Positions 28,201 to 36,130 of a DNA stretch of 64,000 nt are shown here, piece after piece. Positions within the stretch are counted from its first letter, which is position 1. Each line of letters opens with the position of its first letter. Source of the DNA: CAWAYH01 sp963786195 (GTDB taxonomy: Bacteria; Acidobacteriota; Vicinamibacteria; Vicinamibacterales; 2-12-FULL-66-21); the NCBI GenBank assembly GCA_963786195.1, contig CAWAYH010000011.1:248001-312000 (forward strand), written 5' to 3'. The notes under the pieces were generated by a model. That model saw nothing but the letters and a program-made list of their open reading frames with translations. It made no database searches and was not told where the DNA came from. The translations under genes and the position numbers were made by a program.

Positions 28201-29633
28201 CTACTTCAGCAGCTCCAGCATGTACGCCCGGGCCACGCTATCGCCCATCGTCGACAGCTTCTGGACGATGTCCTTCTTCATCGTGATGTCCTGCTCCTTC
28301 CGGGCGAGCGCGACCAGCGCGGTCGAGTTGCCCTGCACGTGCAGGCCGCCGATCGCGGCGCGGCGGATCTCGGGATCCTTCTCGGTCGAGTAGATCTCGA
28401 CGAGCGCATCGCCCGTCCGCTTCGTGCCCATGACGCCGAGATTGCGGACGGCCACTCGCCGCAGCTCGGGGTCCTTCTCGGTCTTCGCCAGCTCGATCAG
28501 GCGCGTGGCATTTCCTCCGACGTGCAGCGCCTTCGATGATTCGCCGCTTGACGTCGGGCGAGGTTTCCTTCTGATACAACTGGAAGAGCTCCTCGGTGGC
28601 ACCCGCCGCACCGAGTTGCCGGACGGCTTCAGCGCGCAGTTCCGCGTTCTGTTCCGTCTGCGCCACGGCAAGCAGCCGCTCTTTGTCCCCGGACGCCATG
28701 AATGCGCGGAGGATCCGTCGCTTGACGTCGACGTCAGTGGTCGACGAGTAGATCTCCGCGAGCACCGCGCGGCTTTCCTTGCCCCCGCTCGTGCCGAGGT
28801 AGTTGATGGCCTTGATCTGAAGCTCGGGCGTCGAGCCGCCCTTGGCGAAACTCTTGAGCACCTCGCGTGCGCGCGGCGAGTTGCTCTGGGCCAGGACGTA
28901 GAGCGCCATGGACTTGACGCGCGGCGAGGCGGTTCCCTGCAGAAGCTTTTCGAGCAGCGGGATAGCCTGTTCGGGATCGCCCTGCTGGAGCGACTGAATG
29001 GCCAGTACCTTCATGTCGTCATCAGCCTGACTCTCCGGACGCACGGGCTGGCCGGCCGACGCACGGACTTCCACCTCGAGCGCCTTGGCCTGCCTGACGT
29101 ATCCGCTGCTCGGATACTGCTTGGTCAGCTCGGCAATCGTCGCGAGCGCTTCCGCGGTCTGTCCGGTGCGCTGCTGCGAGAACGCCTTCCAGTACAGCGC
29201 GCCATCCGCACGCGTGCCCTTCATCTCGACGACGCGATCGAAGTAGGTGATCGCGCGATCGTAGCGTGCCTGGTCGATCGCCGAGACGCCCTGATCGAAG
29301 TACGAATTCTCGCGGTCGCGCTCGGCTCGCTTGCGCTCGGCTTCCCGATCCTGCCGCTCGCGCTCGCGCTCGCGATCCAGCCGTTCGCGATCGTTTTGAT
29401 CGAGCAACCCGAACGGCTGCAGGCCGATCGTGGCCTGCGCCGAAGGGCCCGGGCCCGATCGGTCCGACGCCCATCGGGCCTCCGACCTGACCGGGTCCGA
29501 TCGTGACGCCACCCTGAACGCCACCCTGGATCCCGCCGGGGATGCCGCCTGCCACACCGCCGATGGTCTGGGCGGCCGCGGACGTCGCGATGGCACCTGC
29601 GACGATGAACGGTATGGAGTGTCTGCTGATCAT
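28201..29633 (-). CDS. Secreted Gly-rich, coiled-coil, TPR and HEAT-repeat protein B (two frame breaks)
   Basis: About 477 residues after correction. The order is signal peptide (MISRHSIPFIVAGAIATSAA), a Gly/Pro-rich stretch (GGIPGGIQGGVQGG), a highly charged helix (DRERLDRERERERQDREAER), TPR-like units (ARYDRAITYFDRVVEMKG, TAEALATIAELTKQYP), then eight or more HEAT repeats to the end. Frame breaks lie near 29430-29455 and at 28530; deleting one C at 28530 gives VKRRIIEALHVGGNAT. It follows the anti-sigma gene and is probably an envelope scaffold. No enzymatic motif is seen. Confidence 0.75.
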
Positions 29634-29706
29634 GTGTCCTCTGTCTGTTTTCATCTGTCTCTGACGCGGAACCTGAGGTTCCACGCTCTTGTCGATAACC
29701 GTGCGA

Positions 29707-30552
29707 CTACAACGACGATCGCTGGCCGGTGCGTGCGCGGACGACCGTCTGCTGCCTGTCGCGCACCTCCGATGAGAGGATGCGCAGCTTGAACAAAAGT
29801 CCCTTCGATTCGATGCGGCGCCGGACGTCCAGCAGATCGCGCGCCGACATCTCCGCCGGCCCTGCCGCGACGTCGACGAGCACGCGCTCGAGCTCGTCGA
29901 GGAGCTCCACGACCGTCGTGTCGCCGGTCGACTGCGCCGTCTGGCGATACATGCGGTTGGCCGACACGAGCCGTTCCGCCCGGCCGCGCTCGTTCGCCAC
30001 ATCCATCGTCGCGTCGTCTCCGGTCACGAGCTCCACGAGCACGGTCTGCGAGCGATCGAGGTGTTCGCTGAGGTCGCTGAGCAGCACGCGCTCGCGCATG
30101 TCGGCGGCCGTCTCCGCAGGCGCGGTCGTCGTGGTCGTTGCCCTGGTCGGTGCCGTAGTCGCAGTCGCGGATGGTGTTGCCGTAGTCGCGACGATGTTCT
30201 GGGGAGGCTGGGTCATGCGCCCCGCGACGAACGCGCCTGCCATGAGCACGACGACGGCGCCGCCCCAGGCCAGCCGCGCGGGCGACAGATCGAGCCACGA
30301 CAGCCAGCCGCGGCGCTCGGGCCGAAGACCCGGTTCCAATCTCGCCCAGACGGTCCGCTCGAAGTGCTCGGGCAGCTCCGGCGCCACCACCGTCGTCTCG
30401 TCGACGACCACCAGCACGCGCTGGAGCCGCCGGTAGCTGGCGAGGCACTCGGCGCACGACGCGAGATGCGCCTTCGTGCTCACCTCTTCGGCAGTGCTCA
30501 TCTCGCCGTAGTAGTGCAGGACGAGCTCGTCTTGATTCAGGTGCGTGTTCAT
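29707..30552 (-). CDS. Anti-sigma factor with zinc-finger N-terminus
   Basis: About 281 residues. The N-terminal cytoplasmic part has the zinc anti-sigma signature HLASCAECLASYRRL, with an upstream His in LVLHYYGEMS. A single span follows near residue 95 (LAWGGAVVVLMAGAFVAG), then a Thr/Ala-rich linker and a helical periplasmic domain (ERVLLSDLSEHLDRSQTVLV). It would hold the adjacent ECF sigma factor inactive until an envelope signal arrives. ATG 30552 begins at the conserved MNTHLNQDELVLHYY. Confidence 0.85.
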   Translation of the reverse strand: MNTHLNQDELVLHYYGEMSTAEEVSTKAHLASCAECLASYRRLQRVLVVVDETTVVAPELPEHFERTVWARLEPGLRPERRGWLSWLDLSPARLAWGGAVVVLMAGAFVAGRMTQPPQNIVATTATPSATATTAPTRATTTTTAPAETAADMRERVLLSDLSEHLDRSQTVLVELVTGDDATMDVANERGRAERLVSANRMYRQTAQSTGDTTVVELLDELERVLVDVAAGPAEMSARDLLDVRRRIESKGLLFKLRILSSEVRDRQQTVVRARTGQRSSL

Positions 30553-30572
30553 CGCGGTTCCCATCGGTCCGT

Positions 30573-30620
30573 GATCCGTGTTGTCCGTGTTGTCCGTGTT
30601 GTCCGCGGATGTTGTCCGTG
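30573..30620. repeat. 9-bp tandem repeat (CCGTGTTGT)n between sigma and anti-sigma genes
   Basis: Three consecutive CCGTGTTGT units, flanked by degenerate copies, fill the 75-bp gap between the sigma stop and the anti-sigma start. Copy-number change would alter spacing between the two genes but not a reading frame. Confidence 0.7.
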
Positions 30621-30627
30621 GTTGAAC

Positions 30628-31257
30628 TTATTCCGCGGCCACGAACGGTTCGAGCGCCCCGCGCATCTTGCGCACCGCGCGGAAGATGCTGTGCTTCGTC
30701 GCGTTCGTCTTCACGCCAAGTTGCCGGCTGATGTCGTCGATCGAGTGCCCCTCGAAATGCCGGAGGACGAACGCCGCCCGCTCCATCCGGCTGAGCGACG
30801 CCATGGTCTCGGTGATGCGCTCCTGCACCTCGGTGCTCAGCATCAGTCGCTCCGGACTTTTCTGCGCGGCCTCGTGCACCTCCGACTCCGCGCCGAACTG
30901 CTCGAGGTCCGCCGCTTCGTGTCCGGTCTCCCGATGCGGCCTGGACCGAATGAGATCGATCGAGCAGTTCACGGCGATCCGATGGAGCCAGGTGCTGAAG
31001 TTCGCGCGTGATTCGAACCGCCCGAGCTGCTTGTATGCCTTCAAGAAGGTCTCCTGCACGACGTCTTCGGCGTCGTGCGCGTTGCCGGTCAACCGGTGCG
31101 CCAGACGGAAGACAGCCCGGCTGTGGCGCTCGACCAGCGTCCGGAATGCTTCGCTGTTTCCGTCGCGGGCCAGGGCGACGGTGGCGGCGTCCGTTTGCGG
31201 CATCCGATTGCTTAGACGGGGGTTGGGGCCTTCGGTTAGGTTGTCGCCGGGGGTCAT
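30628..31257 (-). CDS. ECF-type RNA polymerase sigma factor
   Basis: A 209-residue group IV sigma factor. Region 2 includes FRLAHRLTGNAHDAEDVVQE, TFLKAYKQLGRFESRANFST and WLHRIAVNCSIDLIRSR. Region 4 contains MASLSRMERAAFVLRHFEGH and SIDDISRQLGVKTNATKHSI. ATG 31257 overlaps the stop of the upstream epimerase (ATGA); an internal ATG at 31203 sits nearer to the family N-terminus and could be the true start. It is followed by its anti-sigma factor and two secreted HEAT proteins, likely targets or sensors. Confidence 0.9.
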   Translation of the reverse strand: MTPGDNLTEGPNPRLSNRMPQTDAATVALARDGNSEAFRTLVERHSRAVFRLAHRLTGNAHDAEDVVQETFLKAYKQLGRFESRANFSTWLHRIAVNCSIDLIRSRPHRETGHEAADLEQFGAESEVHEAAQKSPERLMLSTEVQERITETMASLSRMERAAFVLRHFEGHSIDDISRQLGVKTNATKHSIFRAVRKMRGALEPFVAAE

Positions 31258-32200
31258 GGCCGCCCTCGACTCCCCAGGCTGGACAGAGTGCTGCGGAGGC
31301 CCGTGTTCAGCGGCGTCAGGGCAGGGATGAGCGCCCCCGGGCCGGTCGGGCTCGGGAGCGACCAGTCATGCCGAAAAATGTCCACGACGCCGCGGGTCAG
31401 GAGGGGAGGGCGGCCGGTCACGCCGGCCCGAATCTCCTCCAGCCAGGCCGCCGCGGCAGCCGCCGCGAAGGGAATCCGACGCGGCAGCCGTGCGCCCGTC
31501 ACGTCCCTCAGGATCTCGAACACGCGCATCTGGGGGGCATTCTCGCCGCCACAGACATACTCGGTCCCCGGCTGGCCCCGTTCGAGCGCCGCGACGTGTG
31601 CCTGCGCCACATCCTCGACGTAGGAGTAGCACCAGCGTCGATCCGCGCCGACCACCCCGGGCAGGCGACCCTCGAGGTGATCCCGGACGAGCCGGCCGAT
31701 CAGATTGCCTTCGGTCACTGGTCCGGGGCCGTAGACGACGCCCGGGACGAGCGTCACGACGGGCAGCGCCGCGCTCGACCGCGGCGCGCGCCACCTGCCG
31801 GGCCGCCACCTTGGTGCGCTGGTAGTCGTTGGCGTGGAGCGGCGTTTGCGCGTCGGCGGGTGGCAGCGCGAGAAACGACGACGTGTACACCAGCTTCGGA
31901 ATCCGATGCGCCGCGCACGCGTCGAGGACGTTCTCGAGGCCGCCGATGTTGATCTCGTCGAACTCCTCGCGGCGCGGACGCCAGATGCTGACGAGCGCAG
32001 CCGTGTGGCAGATCGCGTCCGCACCCTGCGCCGCGCGTGCGATCGCGGCGCGGTCCCGCACGTCGCCGTTGACGAGCGTACCCGGGGACGCGCTCTGTGC
32101 CGCGCCGCGCGCGAACACGATCGGCAAGTGACCGCGATCGATCAGTGCGCGCACGATCGCCGCGCCGAGATATCCGGTGCCGCCCGTCACGAGAACGCGC
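31254..32200 (-). CDS. NAD(P)-dependent SDR epimerase/reductase (one frame break)
   Basis: An extended short-chain dehydrogenase of about 315 residues, close to dihydroflavonol-reductase and hopanoid-associated epimerase types. The Rossmann motif RVLVTGGTGYLGAAIVRALI is at the very N-terminus. The catalytic Tyr-Lys pair is DYQRTKVAAR. The C-terminal half (PVVTLVPGVVYGPGPVTEGN, CYSYVEDVAQAHV) is in another frame, joined near 31765-31785. The start is TTG 32200 with GAGGG upstream. It is the first gene of the sigma-factor operon and divergent from the rhomboid gene. Confidence 0.82.
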
Positions 32201-32221
32201 AATGAGCCCTCGAGTTCGGAT

Positions 32222-32231
32222 GTTATATGCT
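32222..32231. promoter_or_regulatory. Overlapping divergent -10 boxes, epimerase and rhomboid
   Basis: GTTATATGCT gives TATAAC on the minus strand (32227-32222) for the epimerase operon and TATGCT on the plus strand (32226-32231), 8 nt before the rhomboid GTG at 32240. The two promoters cannot be occupied together. Confidence 0.45.
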
Positions 32232-32239
32232 TTCCGACA

Positions 32240-33104
32240 GTGTTCAAGCGGCAGAAAACCGGGTCGGTCGTCTGTGCATCCTGCGGATCGCTCGTCGGGG
32301 TCAATGACGACAAGTGCTATTCGTGCGGCCGACGCAATCCCGGGCTGTGGGGCTACGGCCCCATGTTGCGTCAGTTCGGCAACGACCTCGGGTTCATCAC
32401 GCTGGTCGTGTACGGATGCTCGGTGCTCTACGTCATCAGCCTGGCGCTCACCGTGTTTCACGGCGGCGACATCATGGGCGGCGGAAATCCCCTGGCGATC
32501 CTGTCTCCCGACTCCAAGGTCCTGTTCGATCTCGGCGCCAGCGGCTTCGTTCCCGTCTTTGGCTACCGTCGGTGGTGGACGGTTCTGAGTGCGAGCTGGC
32601 TGCACGGCGGCATCCTGCACATCCTCTTCAACATGTTATGGGTGCGTCAGCTCGGACCGGCGACCGCGGACATCTATGGTCCGGGCCGCATGATCATCAT
32701 CTACACCGTGGCCGGGGCCGTCGGATTCCTGCTGAGCTACGACCGCCGGTGTCCTGACGCTCGGGATGCCGATACCGTTCCTCCGCGGCGCCCCGTTGAC
32801 CGTGGGGGCCTCGGCCGCCGTGTTCGGCCTGCTCGGGTCGCTGGTGTACTACGGCCGCCGCGGCGGCAGCTCCATGATTCGCTCCGAAGCGATGGGGTAC
32901 GCCACGACGCTGTTCATCATGGGCTTCATTCTGCCAGGCGTCGACAATTACGCGCACGCCGGCGGGTTTCTGGGCGGCTACCTGTCAGCCATCTGGCTCG
33001 ACCCGCTGAAACCAGAGCGGATGGACCACCTCTTTTACGCCGCGATCTGCATTGGCCTGACGGTTCTCGCGATCCTGACGTCGGTGATCACGGTCATGAT
33101 CTGA
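32240..33104 (+). CDS. Rhomboid-family intramembrane serine protease with N-terminal zinc ribbon (one frame break)
   Basis: About 287 residues. Residues 1-35 hold two CxxC pairs (VVCASCGSL and CYSCGRRN), a zinc ribbon before the membrane domain. Six spans follow. SWLHGGILHILFNMLWV is the conserved TM2 region, the nucleophile Ser lies in TVGASAAVFGLLGS and the catalytic His in NYAHAGGFLGGYL. Deleting T32738 gives LLSTTAGVLTLGMPIPF and joins the halves. Rhomboids cleave transmembrane helices; the substrate is unknown. The start is GTG 32240. Confidence 0.85.
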
Positions 33105-33129
33105 AGTCCGGCCACTCGAACCTGCCTCG

Positions 33130-34543
33130 CTACTTCGCATACAAATCCACAATCCCCGCAATCGCTCTGCGGCACACGCGACAGAATCCGACCGGATCGC
33201 GCGTGAACATGATGCAGTCCGCCTGAGGACGATACAGGCCGCGCGCTTCGTACGACGCGCCTTCGAATGCGCCGACGGCGGTTCCATACTTCATCGATCC
33301 GAAGAACTTCTGCTCCCAGTCGCGTTGCTCGCGGAAGAGCGCGTCCATTTCCTCTTCCGGCGCGTTGCGGCGGCGGATTTCCCGCCGGCGCTCCTGGATC
33401 GCCCGGCTGTGCCGTTCGAACTCTTCCTTCTGCCAGGGCGTCGGCAGCGGCGTCCCGGGCGTGACGAGATCCCGCCACTTCAGCGTTGCCGGATCGCCGA
33501 GCGCGGTGACGTTCGGCTCCCAGGGCTCGGGCATCTTCGCGCTGGCGCCGGTCTCGTACGCCACATCCGACGTGTAGTACTCGTCAGCCAGCGCGGCGAA
33601 GTGGTGCCCGAACTCGTGCACGAAGACGTATTCCGAAAAGGCGCTGTCGACCGATGCCGTCGCGTGATCGTTGAAGATGCCGCCACCGCCGTAGGTCCGC
33701 TCGTTGGCCAGGATCTCGATGAACTCGTACGGCGCCGCGGACGCGGCGTCGCGGAGGGCGCGGTTGTCGAGCGTCAGCAGGTAGCGCTCGGAGTCGAAGA
33801 TGTTGTACTCCGCCGACAGGGGAGTTCGCCGGAACACGCCGGCGTTCGGCCGGTTGACGCCCGGTTCCGGCGAGGGCAGGTCGAGCCCCCGCACGTTGAA
33901 GTCGTTCCGGCGGCTCTTGAACGGCTCCTCCCTGAACAGCGCGTCCAGCAGCCGCTTGACGTCGGCGTGGAACTTCGGCATCTGCTCCTTCGTGTAGCCC
34001 TCGCTGATCACCAGAAGGTCGACCTTGTTCGCTGCGGGTCCGTTCTCGAACACGGTCCAGACGCTGCCGTCGTGGACCTTCATCGGCGCGGCCACGACGA
34101 AGCGCGAGGCGGGATCGATGTCGGTCGTCCAGATTGCCGCAAAGCTGCGATCGGGCTGACGCTTCTTGAGCGTCACCTGAACGGGCTGCGTCGGCCACGG
34201 GAAGCGCAGCGACTCGTGGAACGTCCGGTGGATCTTCTTGGCCTCGGGTGTCGTTTCCCATTCGGCGTAGATCGACGAAAAGCCCCGCGAATACACCACG
34301 CGTCCGCTTGCGGCGTCGCGCACGTCGAAGAAATACGTTCCGAGATTCGTCGCGTCGATCGGCTGCGTACGGCTGCCGGCCCAGGCGTCCATCGTTGACC
34401 ACTCGGTCGAGCGCCACGGTCTCGCCAGATTTGGGTCCGCCCGTGTGGAAATAATCGACGCGCATCGTTCGCTCGAAGTCGAACGAGTCGCGAGGCTGGA
34501 ACGACCACGAGGCGATCAGCAGCAGCGCGAGCCTGACGATCAT
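33130..34543 (-). CDS. Secreted M64-family (IgA peptidase-like) zinc metallopeptidase (one frame break)
   Basis: About 470 residues. Signal peptide MIVRLALLLIASWS leads to RDSFDFERTMRVDYFHTGG, a typical M64 N-terminus. Deleting T34388 on the plus strand restores VVNDGAWAGSRTQPIDATNL. The M64 catalytic domain contains VDLLVISEGYTKEQMPKFHA, NIFDSERYLLT and the zinc motif VFVHEFGHHFAALADEYYTS, with the third ligand in the DEYY segment. The C-terminus has several Cys (DCIMFTRDPVGFCRVCRRAI). The family cleaves IgA in one gut bacterium; here an environmental proteolytic role is more likely. Confidence 0.87.
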
Positions 34544-34552
34544 GACGTCTCC

Positions 34553-34560
34553 AGTATAAT
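34553..34560. promoter_or_regulatory. Divergent promoters with overlapping -10 boxes, M64 peptidase and SDR genes
   Basis: AGTATAAT reads TATAAT on the plus strand (34555-34560), 6 nt before GTG 34567, and TATACT on the minus strand (34558-34553), 9 nt before ATG 34543. CTGACG at 34533-34538 is a possible plus-strand -35 at 16-bp spacing. The 23-bp gap between two divergent starts can hold little else. Confidence 0.6.
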
Positions 34561-34566
34561 TCGCGC

Positions 34567-35587
34567 GTGCGCAAACCTGTCGTGCTCATCACCGGCGCGG
34601 GCGGCGAAATCGGACATGGCTTGATCGATCGGCTCGTCGGGCCAGTCGGAGCGCGCGATCGTCACGCTCGATATCGCGCGGCTCGATCCAGCCGTCGCCC
34701 CACGCGTCGATCGCGAGATCACCGGCTCGATCCTCGATCGCGGCCGTGCTCGAGCGCGTCCTCGCCGAGTTTCAGGTCGAGCTGATCTTTCACCTCGCCG
34801 CGCTGCTGTCGACGCGCTCGGAGTTCACGCCGATCACGGCGCACCAGGTCAACGTGGAGGGGACGCTCAACCTGCTGGAGTTCGCGCAGCACGAAGCGGA
34901 GTCGCACGGCCGTCCGGTCGTCTTCATGTATCCATCGTCGATTGCCGCCTACGGGCTGCCGGACCTCGACACGAAGACGCGCGCCGGCAAGGTGAAAGAA
35001 GACGAGTGGATCGCATCCGACGACGATGTACGGGTGCAACAAGCTGTATTGCGAGCAGCTCGGGCAGGTACTACGCGCGGCACTACAAGCAGCTCGCGGC
35101 CGAGCGCGCGAGCGGCAAGGTGGATTTCCGATGCGTGCGGTTTCCGGGGCTGATCTCGGCCGTGACCGTGCCGTCGGGCGGCACGTCGGACTACGCGCCG
35201 GAGATGATTCACGCCGCGGCAAAGGGTGCGCCGTATGCGTGTTTCGTCCGGCCGGACACCCGCATTCCGTTCATGGCGATGCCGGACGGCGTCGAGGCGC
35301 TGCTGACGCTCGCGGCCGCGCCGCGCGATCGGCTGTCCCGCACGGCCTACAACGTCGCCGCGTTCAATCCGTCGGCCGAGGAGGTCCGCGACAGTCGTCG
35401 TCGCGGCGTTCCCCGTCGCGCAGCAATGACGTGGCAGGTCGACGACAAGCGCCAGGGGATCGTCGATTCCTGGCCCGCCGACGTCGACGACAGCGCCGCC
35501 CGGCGTGACTGGGGCTTTGCGCCCCGCGTCGATTTCCACCGGGCGTTCCACGACTACCTGATTCCCGAGATTCGCAAGCGGTACTGA
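34567..35587 (+). CDS. NAD-dependent SDR epimerase/dehydratase (several frame breaks)
   Basis: About 335 residues when corrected. It starts KPVVLITGAGGEIGHGLIDR. The inner segments ELIFHLAALLSTRSEFTPIT and NVEGTLNLLEFAQ and the catalytic MYGCNKLYCEQLGRYY (Tyr, Lys) are typical extended SDR. LISAVTVPSGGTSDYAPEMI and WGFAPRVDFHRAFHDYLIP end it. Single extra bases at about 34639-34641, 34742-34743, 35016, 35062-35064 and 35393, and one missing base near 35424, disrupt the frame. Between them the protein is well conserved, so this is a damaged reading of an intact gene. Relatives include SDR-type threonine dehydrogenase and UDP-sugar epimerases. Confidence 0.82.
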
Positions 35588-35593
35588 TTGACG

Positions 35594-35953
35594 CTACGTT
35601 TGTCCCCCATTCGGGGGGCGGCGTGATCGTCCGGGCCGGCGTCGGCCCCGGATCCGGACGGCCGCTGCCCGTCAGGCGCGAGATCGCGCGCACGGTCATG
35701 TCGTGGTCGCAGATGATCTGGCAGGACAGCCGAACGCCGGTCGCGCCCTTGGCGGCGAGCACCTGCTGCTCGGCGACGGTCATTCGTCGACGGTTCGCCG
35801 TCGATGAACTCGACGCGGCACGTCGTGCAGCGCGCGTTGCCGCCGCACGCGTGCAGCACGTCGACGCCTGCGTCCTGCTCGATGGCGAGCACGAGGCGCT
35901 TTCCCGCGATCGACCTCGACGGTCGCGAATCCTTCAACGGTCAGCTTCGGCAT
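35594..35953 (-). CDS. 2Fe-2S ferredoxin, adrenodoxin/plant-type fold (frame breaks)
   Basis: About 115-120 residues. The N-terminus MPKLTVEGFATVEVDRGKRL and the cluster-binding part ACGGNARCTTCRVEFIDG, plus VRLSCQIICDHDM, give the Cys ligands of a plant-type 2Fe-2S ferredoxin. Two extra A's on the coding strand (one in GGAAA near 35911, one in ACGAATG near 35785) split the frame. The stop is uncertain because another break seems to lie near 35600; TAG at 35594-35596 is in the expected place. It is convergent with the SDR gene. The redox partner is unknown. Confidence 0.75.
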
Positions 35954-35975
35954 GCAGTCTCCTGCGCCCGTGGGA

Positions 35976-36062
35976 CGTCGGGCGTGTGACTGATGGTCGG
36001 CTGACGCCGGCACGTCGCACATAGCTCGTCGGGCGTCTGACCGATGGTCCGGCTGAAGCCGG
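35976..36062. repeat. Two direct copies of a ~35-bp sequence upstream of the ADOP permease
   Basis: CGTCGGGCGTGTGACTGATG... at 35976-36010 recurs with a few changes at 36027-36062 (CGTCGGGCGTCTGACCGATG...), both running on to GGCTGA(C/A)GCCGG. They are 51 bp apart and lie between the ferredoxin start and the permease promoter. They may be operators or copies of a dispersed repeat. Confidence 0.6.
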
Positions 36063-36076
36063 GCGCGCGCTTATAC

Positions 36077-36098
36077 TGTTGCTATACTCCGCCGCGGA
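36077..36098 (+). promoter_or_regulatory. Candidate promoter(s) with two TATACT boxes before the ADOP permease
   Basis: The words CTTATACTG and GCTATACTCC lie close together about 35-55 nt before ATG 36131. Either TATACT could serve as a -10 box, giving a leader of about 25-40 nt, in contrast to the leaderless genes nearby. Confidence 0.35.
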
Positions 36099-36130
36099 GC
36101 AACCGGGCCGTCGCCCGGACCATTTCGAGC

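Noticed and set aside
28201..35587. Programmed ribosomal frameshifting at the breaks
   Set aside because: The breaks lack a common slippery heptamer and occur in unrelated families, several times within one gene, with mostly +1 inserted bases of varied identity.
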